DNA from: Gramella sp. MT6
GTDB lineage: Bacteria > Bacteroidota > Bacteroidia > Flavobacteriales > Flavobacteriaceae
Assembly: GCF_019357415.1 (NCBI RefSeq)
Contig: NZ_CP048410.1
Span: 3,188,501 to 3,252,500 of the forward strand
Direction: 5' to 3'
DNA length: 64,000 nucleotides
Of the stretch, positions 33,157 through 42,277 are shown piece after piece. The first letter of the stretch is position 1; each line of letters opens with the position of its first letter. Under the pieces are notes generated by a model. It was not told the origin of the DNA, ran no database searches, and saw nothing but the letters and a program-made list of their open reading frames with translations. The translations under genes and the position numbers were made by a program.

Positions 33157-33565
33157 CGTCTGTTTTCGTTGGAAATGTTTTTAGTTTTTGTTCAGCAGGT
33201 CCTTGTAATACGGTTCCTTCATTGGAAAATTGGCTTCCATGGCAAGGACAACTATAGATACCCCCACCAACATTAAGCTCACACCCTCGATGAGTGCATT
33301 TTAGTAAGGAAGCTATATAGTCTTCACCAACTTTATATAGACAAATAGGGAATCTGTATTTGTTATTTTGTATAAGGACAAACTCTCTTTTAGACACCTT
33401 GTTATTTTTTTCAAGAATAAACTCATGCTTCGCTATGGTTATCTTATCTACCTCTTCCTTTGCTGTAGCATAGTAAATTCCACTGCATGAATGTAAAAAA
33501 CCTAAACTTGGTATTGTTATAGCAACAGAGGAAAGGGTTTGGATAAATTTTTTTCTTTTCATCAT
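33128..33565 (-). CDS. Rieske [2Fe-2S] protein, membrane-anchored
   Basis: A 145-residue protein with an N-terminal hydrophobic segment ending in HSC (possible lipobox Cys27) and a complete Rieske centre: CTHRGC (Cys90, His92, Cys95) and CPCHGS (Cys106, Cys108, His109). Rieske proteins pass single electrons at high potential. Here it lies between a di-heme oxidoreductase and a porin gene, overlapping the former by four bases, so an extracytoplasmic electron path between the heme protein and this cluster is probable. It is not part of a cytochrome bc1 operon. Confidence 0.88.
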   Translation of the reverse strand: MMKRKKFIQTLSSVAITIPSLGFLHSCSGIYYATAKEEVDKITIAKHEFILEKNNKVSKREFVLIQNNKYRFPICLYKVGEDYIASLLKCTHRGCELNVGGGIYSCPCHGSQFSNEGTVLQGPAEQKLKTFPTKTDDENIYILFS

Positions 33566-34770
33566 AATGAATTTATAAATTCAAGTAGTTGCTTTTTTTC
33601 CTGATCCGATAGGGCATTGAACTCATCCCTTGAATTTTTGGCTTCACCGCCATGCATCAAAATGGCTTCCTCAATACTTCTTGCCCTGCCATCATGTAAA
33701 AGAAACAAACCTCCTCCTTGTGAGTTTTCAGAAAGGCCAATTCCCCATAGCGGAGGGGTTCTCCATTCGGATGTTTCAGCAAAACCTTCGGTATATCCAT
33801 CGTCCAGACCAGGACCCATATCATGAAGTAGTAAATCTGTATAGGGATGAAATTCTTTATTAGATAGTGCTTCGATAAGCGAATATCCTGTTTTCATGCT
33901 TGGGGTATGGCAGGCAGCACATTGAATTCGGGAAAAAATTTGTTTGCCAGATACAACATCAGGATCATTTTGATTTCGAGGTATCGGAGCTTTTAAGGTT
34001 TTTAAATAAAAAACCACCTCGTTAACTACCTGAGTACTGATTTCCGGGTCCTCTTCCAGCCCGCTATAAGGATCTATAGGTTCAAATAACGATGTAATAC
34101 CTATATCTTGATTATACGCACCTACTGTTTGATGCAATAAGTCATAACTAATTGCCTTTTTACCAAACCTAAAAATATATTTACCTCCACGTGAAATACT
34201 ATTCGGCCGAATTTGAACATATTCAGGAGGATATGCGAAATGAGCTCTACCACTTATTCCGTCGCCATTCTCATCATAAGGATCGGCTAGAGAAAGTATA
34301 CTTTCATCTGGAACAGCATCCAAAAAACCTAATCCTGTGACCGCAGGCGCAACCAAGGTTGTGAAGGGTGCTCCTGGAGGTAGCTTTTCAGGCTGAAACC
34401 CCTGAATTGCTTTATTCTGTAATTGATTTTTACCATCCCCAAAGTCTGCAAAAGGATTTCCTAAAGTATCACTTTGACCGAATCTTATAAATTGATTAAA
34501 CGGGTGACCTTTACCATCCCCAGAATGACAACTAACACAGCTAGTACCTACGAAAACGGGGCCGAGTCCAGTTTCTGCAGTAAATACTTCATCATTGAAC
34601 GCTATATCCCCATTCAAGAACTGAATCTGTTCTTCGATTGATAATCCTTCTACAGGCCCATCAAGAAGTTCATTTTCCTTTGGAGGAACAGGACCATATT
34701 CATCAGCCAATTTTTCGCAGGATGTAAAAAAAGCGATAGAAATAATCAGACAAAACCATTGTTTTTTCAT
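33562..34770 (-). CDS. Di-heme oxidoreductase (DHOR, thiol-oxidoreductase/peroxidase-like), lipoprotein
   Basis: The 402-residue precursor has a lipoprotein signal (FFTSC, Cys18) and two c-type heme motifs, CVSCH near residue 78 and CAACH near 285. Segments such as WRTPPLWGIGLS and LFLLHDGRARSIEEAILMHGGEA are typical of the DHOR family (DUF1111). These proteins are related to MauG/CcpA peroxidases and have been linked to iron uptake (with imelysin) or thiol oxidation; the substrate here is unknown. It is the first gene of the operon and has a hairpin-bearing leader. Confidence 0.85.
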   Translation of the reverse strand: MKKQWFCLIISIAFFTSCEKLADEYGPVPPKENELLDGPVEGLSIEEQIQFLNGDIAFNDEVFTAETGLGPVFVGTSCVSCHSGDGKGHPFNQFIRFGQSDTLGNPFADFGDGKNQLQNKAIQGFQPEKLPPGAPFTTLVAPAVTGLGFLDAVPDESILSLADPYDENGDGISGRAHFAYPPEYVQIRPNSISRGGKYIFRFGKKAISYDLLHQTVGAYNQDIGITSLFEPIDPYSGLEEDPEISTQVVNEVVFYLKTLKAPIPRNQNDPDVVSGKQIFSRIQCAACHTPSMKTGYSLIEALSNKEFHPYTDLLLHDMGPGLDDGYTEGFAETSEWRTPPLWGIGLSENSQGGGLFLLHDGRARSIEEAILMHGGEAKNSRDEFNALSDQEKKQLLEFINSL

Positions 34771-34798
34771 TACCTAAAATATTATTTAGGCAAATCTA
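34771..34798 (-). promoter_or_regulatory. DHOR operon leader with palindrome and -7 box
   Basis: On the minus strand TAGATTTG (34791-34798) matches TAnnTTTG. Just inside the leader is the palindrome CCTAAA-ATATTA-TTTAGG (34773-34790), ending two bases before the start codon. It covers the expected transcription start, so it could be an operator or an mRNA hairpin. The -33 box is not clear. Confidence 0.4.
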
Positions 34799-34989
34799 AA
34801 TTTTATTTTTAACATATACCGTATAAAAACCAGGTTAATCTAAATATAAATTTTTCGCTGTTATAAATAATCTTATTGAGAAAAGGAGAGTGAGCTTCAG
34901 GATGTCTTTATAAAATTAGCTAATAGATCACCTATTTCTTAGCAAAAAGTGCTACCTAGACATCGTGAAAAGAGAGGAATTATTCGATA

Positions 34990-35297
34990 ATGCCATCTGT
35001 GATTTTTACTTTGCCTACCCTTGCATCAGTAGGATTGACCGAAGCAGAAGCCAAATAACAACAGATTGAATATCAAGTTAATTATAACACTGCGGAAAGC
35101 TGGTTTAATGCAAAACGATTATTGATAAAGAAAATCAGACTATTCTTGGCGCACATTTAATAGGCCCTAACGAGGAGGAAACCATCAATTTATTCGCCAT
35201 GGTGATAAAGACCAAAATAAAAATCAATGAGTTAAAGACGATGATATTTACGTATCCAACATTGTCATCAGATATCCCTCATATGATTAAAAAATAA
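34990..35297 (+). pseudogene. Remnant of the MerA-like reductase 3' end (copy 2)
   Basis: This segment matches the last third of the reductase at 20862-22208 (from MPSVVFTLPTLASVGLTEAEAK to DIPHM) with scattered substitutions of roughly a tenth of positions. It has an in-frame TAA soon after EAEAK and a deletion of about 30 bases in the part encoding RLNVKEYAYK. The N-terminal two thirds are absent. It is followed by an intact copy of the GDCC gene, exactly as in the first locus, so reductase tail and GDCC gene were duplicated together. Confidence 0.85.
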
Positions 35298-35304
35298 ATA
35301 GATT

Positions 35305-35511
35305 ATGGAAATAGAACTAGTTTCTACCATTACGTGTCCTGATTGCGGACATACGAAAGAAGAAGAAATGCCTACAACCGCCTGTCAGTTTTTTTACCAA
35401 TGTGAAAATTGCAGTCAATTATTGAAACCAAAGGAAGGTGATTGCTGCGTTTATTGTTCTTATGGTACTGTTGCCTGTCCACCCATTCAGGAAGGAACAA
35501 ATTGCTGCTAA
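35305..35511 (+). CDS. GDCCVxC-domain small Cys-rich protein (copy 2)
   Basis: The 68-residue product differs from copy 1 (22225-22431) only in the first few residues (MEIELVST rather than MKIQLVST). From codon 7 to the stop the two genes are identical in DNA, while the reductase remnant before it has drifted. All 11 cysteines, including the terminal pair, are kept. A strong terminator follows. No clear promoter is seen; transcription may start in or upstream of the pseudogene. Confidence 0.8.
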   Translation: MEIELVSTITCPDCGHTKEEEMPTTACQFFYQCENCSQLLKPKEGDCCVYCSYGTVACPPIQEGTNCC

Positions 35512-35520
35512 AAATGAAAA

Positions 35521-35553
35521 GCGGACTCTATATCGAGCCCGCCAATTTTTTTT
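35521..35553. terminator. Bidirectional terminator after GDCC copy 2 and the RND pump gene
   Basis: GCGG-A-CTC and GAG-C-CCGC form a stem across 35521-35542 with one mismatch, followed by eight or nine T (35546 onwards) on the plus strand. It lies between two convergent genes and can serve both. Confidence 0.75.
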
Positions 35554-35571
35554 TAAAATTTTAGAAGTCGA

Positions 35572-38500
35572 TTAATCTTTCCTCGTAACTAATTCATACA
35601 CACAAGGTATTACTACCAGGTTCAGTACCGTTGCTGAAAGCAATCCACCCAGGATTACAACAGCCATTGGGCTTTGGATCTCACTTCCCGGTTCGCCTCC
35701 TTTTAAGGCAAGTGGAATAAGTGCTAATCCAGTTGTAAACGCTGTCATTAAAATTGGATTTAATCTGTCGAGCGCACCAGATTTAATGAGCTCATATCCT
35801 CTAAGGCCTTCCTTCCGCAGATCTTCATATCTCGAAACCAGCAAGATTCCATTTCGTGTCGCGATCCCAAATAAACTGATAAAACCTATCGTGGAAGCTA
35901 TACTTACAATTCCTGAAGTAAAGTATACGATTAAGATTCCACCAATCAAAGCCAGGGGTAAATTGATAAGCACAACAAAAGCGAGTTTCACATTGTTGAA
36001 TTCAAAATACAATAAGAGAAAGATCACGAAGATTGCAATAATTGCAGTGATCAACAGCATTTGTGAAGCTCTCGATTCACTTTCAAATTGCCCACCGTAT
36101 TGTACCCTATAGCCTTCGGGAATATTCACCGAAGAATTCACGGTTTCTTGAATTTCTTCTACCGCACTTCTCAAATCCCGACCCTGCACATTCGCAGCAA
36201 CCACGATCTTCCTTTGCACATCTTCCCGGCTAATGGTATTCGGACTGCTTACGGACGAAACATTAGCGAGCTGTTCCAATGGAACCTGTGAACCATTTGG
36301 CAATCCAATCAAAGCGGTTTTGATTTTCTCAATGCTGTTTCTCACATCCTCCTTATAACGAACCACCAGGTCAAAATACTTCTGACCTTCATAAATTTCA
36401 CCCACTTCGTGACCGGCAAAGGCGATATCTACCTGCTCCATTAACTGTCCTACGGTCATTCCATAAGCTGAAAGGATCTGTCGTTTTGGGCTTATTTTGA
36501 TCTGAGGTACTTCGATCTGCTGATCAACAGCTACATCGGCAAGCCCATCGATAGGAGTAATATTCTCCTCCACGTTTTTACCTATTTCATATAGCTGTTG
36601 TAAATCGGGTCCAAAGATCTTGATCGCGATATTGGCTCTCGTACCTGAAAGCATATGGTCGATACGGTGGGCAATTGGCTGTCCCAGCGTAATATTAACC
36701 CCCGGAACGATACTTAATTTCTCCCGTACCTCTTCAAAAAACTCCTCCTTCGATTTATCTTCAAGGGTGAATGGTACATCGATCTCGGCGGCATTTACTC
36801 CCTGGGCATGCTCGTCCAGTTCAGCTCTACCGGTCCTTCTGGTAACCACATCCACTTCAGGCATTTCAAGCAATAATTGCTCTACCTGGTTTCCAGTCTT
36901 ATTACTTTCTTCTAGCGACATGGATGGAGGCCCCACCACACTTATCACTAGTGATCCCTCGTTGAATTCAGGAAGAAAACTTCTTCCTAATTGCGTAAAT
37001 AACGCAATACTCAGTAAAAAAGCAACCACTGTTACCGCGATCACGGTCTTAGGGATCTTTAAGGCTCGATTTAGAATATCGGCGTAAGCCTTCTGTAACC
37101 ATCTTTCCACTTTTGTTCCTTCGGACTGCTTTTTCAGCATTTTCTCCTTTTTCAAAAGATAGCTACACAGCACCGGAGTAACGGTTACCGCTACAATCAG
37201 CGACGTCAATACAGAAGTGATAAAAGCAATTCCCAGCGGTTTGAGCAATCGACCTTCCATTCCGCCAAGGAAAAACAGTGGCACAAAAGAGACAATAATG
37301 ATAAGGGTTGCTATGATAATAGAACTTCTAATTTCCACCGATGCATCCCTTACCACGGTGATCACCGACTGCCTTTCAGCTTTTGGTTTTCGAATATTTT
37401 CGCGCAGGCGTTTATAAACATTCTCCACATCAATGATAGCATCATCTACCAGTGCTCCAATTGCAATTGCCATCCCTCCCAAACTCATAGTATTGATGGT
37501 ATAGCCCAGCATTTTTAATACGATAATCGATACCAATAACGAAATTGGGATCGCCAGTAGTGAAATTAGGGTAGTACGCCAATTCATCAGGAAAATGAAT
37601 AACACAATGACCACAAAAAAAGCTCCTTCAAGCAAGGTCATATTCAGGTTACTGATGGAAGCATCAATAAAATCTGCCTGTCGGAAGATCTGACTTTTGA
37701 TCTCGACGCTTTCCGGCAGACTGGTTTCCAGTTCGGCAATGGCTTCATCCAGTCTTTCCGTAAGCTCGAGGGTATTTACATCGGGCTGCTTGGAAATTGT
37801 TAGGATAACCGCCGGTTCCGCATTCAGCGAACCATCACCTATCTTATCAGCAGCTCCTATTTTCACTTCTGCCACATCCTTGATCTTGATACTCTGGCCG
37901 TTCACCTGTTTTACCACAGCTTCTTCCAGATCATCTATCGCATAAGCCCTACCACTTCCTTTGATGATGTATTGATTTCCGTATTGATTAAGAAAACCAC
38001 CGGGAGCATTCGTATTCGCCTCTTTAACCTTCTCGGTTAATTCGTCGAGACTTACATCGTAATATTTCATTTTTCCGGGATCGGCAAAAACCTGGTATTG
38101 TTTATAGTCTCCTCCAATCACCACCACGTTTGCAATCCCTCCGATGGCTTTAATCCGTGGACGGATCTGCCAGTCAGATAATGTTCTTAGTTCCATTGGG
38201 CTAAGACTATCTGAAGTGACTCCCAATAGCATTACTTCTCCCATAATCGAGGAGATGGGTGCCATGGTAGGCGCTCCTATTCCTGTAGGCAGGTTTTCAC
38301 GAACCATTGGAATACGTTCACTTACGATCTGTCTTGCCTTGTAAATATCAGTACCCCAGTCGAATTCAACCCAAACGATGGAGATCCCCGCGGCTGAGGA
38401 AGAACGAATCCTTCTTACATTCGGCGAACCGTTCATCGCGGTTTCGAGCTGGTAAGTTACTAGTTTCTCTACCTCTTCACTCTCCATTCCGTGAGCTTCC

Positions 38501-38652
38501 GTAAGTATGGTCACGGTAGGCGCGGTAAGGTCTGGGAATACATCCACGTTCATAGTACGTGCGAGGTAAAACCCGGTGACGCTCAGTACCACAGCCGCCA
38601 GAAGGACCAGAAGCCTGTTTTTAAGTGAAATTGATAATATTTTATTTAACAT
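35572..38652 (-). CDS. CusA/CzcA-family heavy-metal RND pump (HME-RND)
   Basis: The 1026-residue inner-membrane pump has the first helix at about 10-30, two large periplasmic domains, and 12 membrane helices in the RND order. The fourth-helix region reads GALVDDAIIDVENVYKRL, with the acidic residues that drive proton exchange in CzcA-like pumps. It exports a divalent or monovalent metal from periplasm or cytosol through an adaptor and an outer-membrane channel encoded upstream. Copper, silver, zinc, cobalt or cadmium cannot be told apart by this motif alone. It is the last gene of the operon. Confidence 0.88.
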   Translation of the reverse strand: MLNKILSISLKNRLLVLLAAVVLSVTGFYLARTMNVDVFPDLTAPTVTILTEAHGMESEEVEKLVTYQLETAMNGSPNVRRIRSSSAAGISIVWVEFDWGTDIYKARQIVSERIPMVRENLPTGIGAPTMAPISSIMGEVMLLGVTSDSLSPMELRTLSDWQIRPRIKAIGGIANVVVIGGDYKQYQVFADPGKMKYYDVSLDELTEKVKEANTNAPGGFLNQYGNQYIIKGSGRAYAIDDLEEAVVKQVNGQSIKIKDVAEVKIGAADKIGDGSLNAEPAVILTISKQPDVNTLELTERLDEAIAELETSLPESVEIKSQIFRQADFIDASISNLNMTLLEGAFFVVIVLFIFLMNWRTTLISLLAIPISLLVSIIVLKMLGYTINTMSLGGMAIAIGALVDDAIIDVENVYKRLRENIRKPKAERQSVITVVRDASVEIRSSIIIATLIIIVSFVPLFFLGGMEGRLLKPLGIAFITSVLTSLIVAVTVTPVLCSYLLKKEKMLKKQSEGTKVERWLQKAYADILNRALKIPKTVIAVTVVAFLLSIALFTQLGRSFLPEFNEGSLVISVVGPPSMSLEESNKTGNQVEQLLLEMPEVDVVTRRTGRAELDEHAQGVNAAEIDVPFTLEDKSKEEFFEEVREKLSIVPGVNITLGQPIAHRIDHMLSGTRANIAIKIFGPDLQQLYEIGKNVEENITPIDGLADVAVDQQIEVPQIKISPKRQILSAYGMTVGQLMEQVDIAFAGHEVGEIYEGQKYFDLVVRYKEDVRNSIEKIKTALIGLPNGSQVPLEQLANVSSVSSPNTISREDVQRKIVVAANVQGRDLRSAVEEIQETVNSSVNIPEGYRVQYGGQFESESRASQMLLITAIIAIFVIFLLLYFEFNNVKLAFVVLINLPLALIGGILIVYFTSGIVSIASTIGFISLFGIATRNGILLVSRYEDLRKEGLRGYELIKSGALDRLNPILMTAFTTGLALIPLALKGGEPGSEIQSPMAVVILGGLLSATVLNLVVIPCVYELVTRKD

Positions 38653-38670
38653 CTAATTTCTATTTCAATA

Positions 38671-40167
38671 TTAATGATCATGCCCATGAGCAGGTGTTTG
38701 TCCGGACATTGAAGCCATCTTAACCTGGTAATTTCCGGTGGTCACGACAACGTCTCTGGCCTCAAGTCCGCTAAGTACCTGTGCATTCTTTCCGTTTCGT
38801 TTCCCGATCTTTACAGGTCTTCTTTCAAAATTTTCTCCGCCGGTTTGTACGATCACAGAATAATTACCATAATCCTCGAGCAGTGCAGCTTCAGGCACCA
38901 CAATTCCGGTTTCAGCTTCTCCAAGTGCAATTTGGACTTCAGTAAAACTGCCTTCGGGCATTTCAACTACATCGTTCACTTTAATAAAGACAGGGATCAT
39001 TGGTTTGCGATCTTCCACTTCCTTCCCTACGGAAACAATCGATCCATCTTCTACTTCACTCCAGGTCCCTTCATCATTTCTGTACCATACACTCGCAATA
39101 GCTTCTTTACTTGGATTATGAGAGGCACTTAATTGCGTTTTAAGCAAACGTGATTTGTCAGTTCCAATGCTAACAAGATTAGCTCCCTGTTCTACGTAAT
39201 CCCCGTTTGAGGTGCTTATGGATTTTATAAATCCGCCAAAAGGAGCCCTGATCTGCTTCCCGCCAGCTCCGTAATTGGAGGCAAGTGCACGGTAATTAGA
39301 TTCGGCTACCCGAAAGTCGCTTTCCACCCTTTCAAATTCCGCTTTGGGCACAATTTTATCCTCATAAAGTTCCTTTTTTCGTTCATATTCAGCTTTCGCT
39401 TGATCGTACCTGGCTTTGGCCTGAGCGATTTCTGCCTGGATATTATTGGAAGAAAGTCCTTCGCTGCTCAAAGTCATCAACAGCTGACCTTTTTTCACCT
39501 CGGTACCTTCCGTTAAGTTATCTAAAGCAAAATTCACTATTCCATTAGCTCCTGCTGCAAGGGACTTATATGTTCCCGGAGCGGCTTGCCATACTCCTGA
39601 TGTATGCACAATGTCATAAACTTCACCATCTGTAACAGGCTCTGTTTGAAAATCGATCTTCCAGGCCTGCTCCTTTAAAAAGCTAATGCCGGCATCTTCA
39701 GCTTCCGTTACATTTTCTGAAGCTTCCGCAGCCGAGGCATACACCTGAACATCTTCAATTACGATCCTGTCTGAATACTCAGGAGTTTTCAGATCAAAAA
39801 CCAGGTCGTAAGTCCCAGGTCTTTTTGGCTGTAAAGCGGGTGAAAAAATTCCGGGTGAAGACGGCGATTCCACCTTATGCCGAATTCCGCTATCTCCTTG
39901 AATGAGACTTACCGTAACCGAACCCTTCCGAACCGGCTGGTGTTTATCCAGAACAGTAAAATGGGCGGCAAATTTGCTGGTTTTTCCTTCCACTAAAGCC
40001 GGAAACTCCACGAAAAGCTCCGTCTGATCTGTCCAGATAGTTTTGCTGATCGCAGGAACTTCTGAGCCTACGTGATTTCCTTCTGCATCGTGCGCATGGC
40101 CTTCCTCCTCGTTATTTCCGCAGGAAAAAAGGAAAAGCGAGATACATACTATATAAATATATTTCAT
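38671..40167 (-). CDS. RND periplasmic adaptor (CusB/CzcB-like) with His-rich N-terminus
   Basis: A 498-residue lipoprotein (signal ending LFSC, Cys16) followed by a short His/Glu-rich stretch (EEEGHAHDAEGNH), an additional beta domain (about 35-150) and the adaptor core. The core has a lipoyl-like half, a helical hairpin (about 235-300, AKARYDQAKAEYERKKELYE) and barrel and membrane-proximal domains. The end is also His-bearing (PAHGHDH). It bridges the RND pump and the TolC channel and may deliver metal. Lies 18 bases before the pump gene. Confidence 0.85.
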   Translation of the reverse strand: MKYIYIVCISLFLFSCGNNEEEGHAHDAEGNHVGSEVPAISKTIWTDQTELFVEFPALVEGKTSKFAAHFTVLDKHQPVRKGSVTVSLIQGDSGIRHKVESPSSPGIFSPALQPKRPGTYDLVFDLKTPEYSDRIVIEDVQVYASAAEASENVTEAEDAGISFLKEQAWKIDFQTEPVTDGEVYDIVHTSGVWQAAPGTYKSLAAGANGIVNFALDNLTEGTEVKKGQLLMTLSSEGLSSNNIQAEIAQAKARYDQAKAEYERKKELYEDKIVPKAEFERVESDFRVAESNYRALASNYGAGGKQIRAPFGGFIKSISTSNGDYVEQGANLVSIGTDKSRLLKTQLSASHNPSKEAIASVWYRNDEGTWSEVEDGSIVSVGKEVEDRKPMIPVFIKVNDVVEMPEGSFTEVQIALGEAETGIVVPEAALLEDYGNYSVIVQTGGENFERRPVKIGKRNGKNAQVLSGLEARDVVVTTGNYQVKMASMSGQTPAHGHDH

Positions 40168-40182
40168 GTCTAATATTGTTTT

Positions 40183-40464
40183 TTAATGATCCTTATGCTC
40201 CGTCCCGTCATCATGTGAATGATGATCAGACTCTTCATGCATATCAAGTGAGTCTTCACCAACCTTGAACTCTTCCTGTTCCATATGATCTTCGTCCATA
40301 TGACTACCGTCTTCATTATGTGGATGACCATGCTCTTCCTCCTCATGGGGATGAGCTTCAGCTCCTTCCTCATGTTCATGTCCATGATCTTCTTTTGCAG
40401 TATCTCTACAAGCTGAAAACCCTAATACTAATATTGCCGCGAAAAATAAATTCTTGAAATTCAT
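40183..40464 (-). CDS. His/Glu-rich metal-binding lipoprotein (93 aa)
   Basis: The signal peptide ends with a lipobox-like FSAC (about Cys19). The mature part is almost entirely His, Glu, Asp and short acidic repeats (HGHEHEEG, HPHEEEEHGHPH, HSHDDGTEHKDH). Such a low-complexity chain can bind many divalent cations in the periplasm. It sits between the TolC-like gene and the adaptor gene in the pump operon, probably as a periplasmic metal buffer or chaperone. No folded domain is recognised. Confidence 0.8.
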   Translation of the reverse strand: MNFKNLFFAAILVLGFSACRDTAKEDHGHEHEEGAEAHPHEEEEHGHPHNEDGSHMDEDHMEQEEFKVGEDSLDMHEESDHHSHDDGTEHKDH

Positions 40465-40479
40465 ATTATTTAATTTTAA

Positions 40480-41664
40480 TTATAATTGATGTTTTAAAAG
40501 TGTTGCTTTAAGCTGAAGAAGTTCTTTTTCCATCTCCAGCATATTGTTATAAGCCTGACGGTAGAACTCTACTTCCCGGTAATAATCCAGAAATGAAAAT
40601 TCCCCAAGTTCGTAGGCTTTAAATAAAAGTTCTTCGGAATTCAGATCCTGAAAAGTTTCCTGATATTCCTCGTATTTTCTCTTTAATAATTGATATTGCT
40701 GATAGTCTTCCTGAAATCGGGTGTATAGTTCAGCCGTTTCAGCGCCAGTGTTCGCCTGGTTATATTCCAAATTTGCCTCTGCCGCTTTTACCTTATTCTT
40801 GCTGTTCCAAAGCGGAATTGATAGTCCGCCTAAGAAACCGGAATAATTGCTAGAATTCACTCCCTGGTAATTATACCCAATGCTTAGATCTGGAAGAATC
40901 TTATTCTTTTCCAGTTTTACCTGCTGCTGGGCAAGATTCTCTCGAGCTTTTAACTGCTTAATTTCGGCATCTTCGGAAAGTTTTTCTTCCCAAAGCGTCT
41001 GCATTTCGGCCAATTCAGGATCTTCGAAAAATTGGACCTCTTCAGCCTCAATTGTATTTCCACCGTTCAATTTCTGAAGTTCTAGAAGTGTATTCCTGAT
41101 CCTGATGTTAATCCGATCCAGTTCAAACTGCTCCTGTAACCAGGCTACTTTGGCTTTATTCAATTCCAGGATACCGATTTGTTCTGCATTGAATAAACGC
41201 TGAATTTGATCATACACCTGTTTGGACTGCTCCACTCTTTTTTCCTCCAGCTCTTTTCGTTTTTGCAAAGTCTGTAATTCCAAAAGCTGCTTTTTGGCAT
41301 TCAGTAATATTTTCTGACTTAGCGTCTCGTACTCCAGTTCCAGCAATTCCTTTTGCTTTTCAATTCGCTTACTTCGCGCTCCATAAACTGTAGGAAACTC
41401 GAATTGCTGAGAAACCTGATATTCTGTATAATCACCAGTTTGATGCTCGCCGAAAGGAAGGTAAAAGGCTGAAACCTCGGGATCCTGCAAGTTATTCTCT
41501 GACTTATTAGCAAGATTCTGACTAGCCATATAAGACTGATATGCCTTGAGTTGTCTGTTATTCTGGCTAATCTGCTCCAAAATGCCATTCATACCGGTAT
41601 CTTGGGCAAATGAGCCCATAGATATTAGTATTCCGCATACAGCGGAAACTATATTTCTGTACAT
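40480..41664 (-). CDS. TolC-family outer-membrane channel of the metal pump
   Basis: The 394-residue precursor has a signal peptide (1-20, GSFAQ) and the two-fold repeat of long helical hairpins and strand pairs of outer-membrane efflux proteins (e.g. NARSELEE-type helices around 95-200 and 280-385). It forms the exit duct for the RND pump and adaptor encoded downstream in the same operon. The length is normal for CusC/CzcC-type proteins. The gap to the His-rich gene upstream is 71 bases. Confidence 0.85.
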   Translation of the reverse strand: MYRNIVSAVCGILISMGSFAQDTGMNGILEQISQNNRQLKAYQSYMASQNLANKSENNLQDPEVSAFYLPFGEHQTGDYTEYQVSQQFEFPTVYGARSKRIEKQKELLELEYETLSQKILLNAKKQLLELQTLQKRKELEEKRVEQSKQVYDQIQRLFNAEQIGILELNKAKVAWLQEQFELDRINIRIRNTLLELQKLNGGNTIEAEEVQFFEDPELAEMQTLWEEKLSEDAEIKQLKARENLAQQQVKLEKNKILPDLSIGYNYQGVNSSNYSGFLGGLSIPLWNSKNKVKAAEANLEYNQANTGAETAELYTRFQEDYQQYQLLKRKYEEYQETFQDLNSEELLFKAYELGEFSFLDYYREVEFYRQAYNNMLEMEKELLQLKATLLKHQL

Positions 41665-41735
41665 AAATTTTGATTTTAGTTTAATCTATACGATAAGGTC
41701 AGCCAGCTATTTTAAATAGTGGCCTGACTAGTTGA

Positions 41736-42170
41736 TCAAACTAAGTCGGGAGGTCCCCGAAGTGAGAGTAAAGATAAATAGGGATTAAAATAATCGTTGG
41801 GAGGCTGATAAATTTCAAAATTTTCTGAATCCTGATCAGCTAAAACCCAATTACCTAAATAGTATTTATTTGAAGCTTTCTTTTTAGCTTCGGTATTTTG
41901 AACCCTGACGTCCTCGGAATATTCCTTAATAACCGGAATTTCGTTGGAAGCACTCGTATGAGAATGAATAGCCAGCAAATAAGACAAGAATCCGCCTTGC
42001 TTATCTTCCTGCTTCTTTTCGTGGTGATGAGCTTCACCGGAATGATGATGTGCAACCTCGTTATTCTCCTCCTGATGTTCATGGTGTGCATGCGGTATGA
42101 CCTGATGAAAAGACATCAGCATAAAAACGCCAAGAAGAAATAGGGACTTTATTTGATTTTTTGTTTGCAC
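41736..42170 (-). CDS. His-rich exported protein leading the pump operon
   Basis: The 144-residue frame begins with a GTG (42168-42170); the next Met is inside the signal sequence, so GTG is plausible. A signal peptide (about 1-25) is followed by a His/Glu-rich stretch (HAHHEHQEE, HHHSGEAHHHEKKQE) and a hydrophobic, unstructured tail ending RGPPDLV. The Pro-Pro tail recurs in other operon-leading small proteins of this window. It is likely a periplasmic metal-binding accessory of the RND pump. The family is not recognised. Confidence 0.7.
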   Translation of the reverse strand: MQTKNQIKSLFLLGVFMLMSFHQVIPHAHHEHQEENNEVAHHHSGEAHHHEKKQEDKQGGFLSYLLAIHSHTSASNEIPVIKEYSEDVRVQNTEAKKKASNKYYLGNWVLADQDSENFEIYQPPNDYFNPYLSLLSLRGPPDLV

Positions 42171-42176
42171 TGATTA

Positions 42177-42184
42177 CAAAAGTA
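42177..42184 (-). promoter_or_regulatory. -7 box TACTTTTG before the pump operon
   Basis: TACTTTTG on the minus strand matches TAnnTTTG. The predicted transcription start falls on or next to the GTG start codon at 42170, so the mRNA could be leaderless. A -33 box is not evident. Confidence 0.4.
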
Positions 42185-42214
42185 ATAATTTATCACAGAG
42201 ATTTGAGGAAAATT

Positions 42215-42252
42215 GTATAAACCATAAGAACCTTAGCTCTTATGGTTTATAC
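42215..42252. terminator. Perfect 15-bp stem-loop downstream of the DsrE-like gene
   Basis: GTATAAACCATAAGA (42215-42229) pairs perfectly with the string at 42238-42252, leaving an eight-base loop. It lies 26 bases after the DsrE stop, so it probably ends the DoxX/DsrE transcript before the pump operon promoter. No long T-run follows, so the mechanism is less certain. Confidence 0.6.
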
Positions 42253-42277
42253 TTCAACTAATTAACTTACTGACTAC

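Noticed and set aside
34773..34790. DtxR/MntR-type site for the CCTAAA-N6-TTTAGG palindrome.
   Set aside because: The DtxR/MntR consensus has the arms the other way round (TTAGG...CCTAA), so no such claim is made.
35572..40167. Assigning the RND pump to copper/silver (CusCBA).
   Set aside because: The fourth-helix acidic motif is CzcA-like and no Cu-specific Met cluster was verified; substrate is left open.
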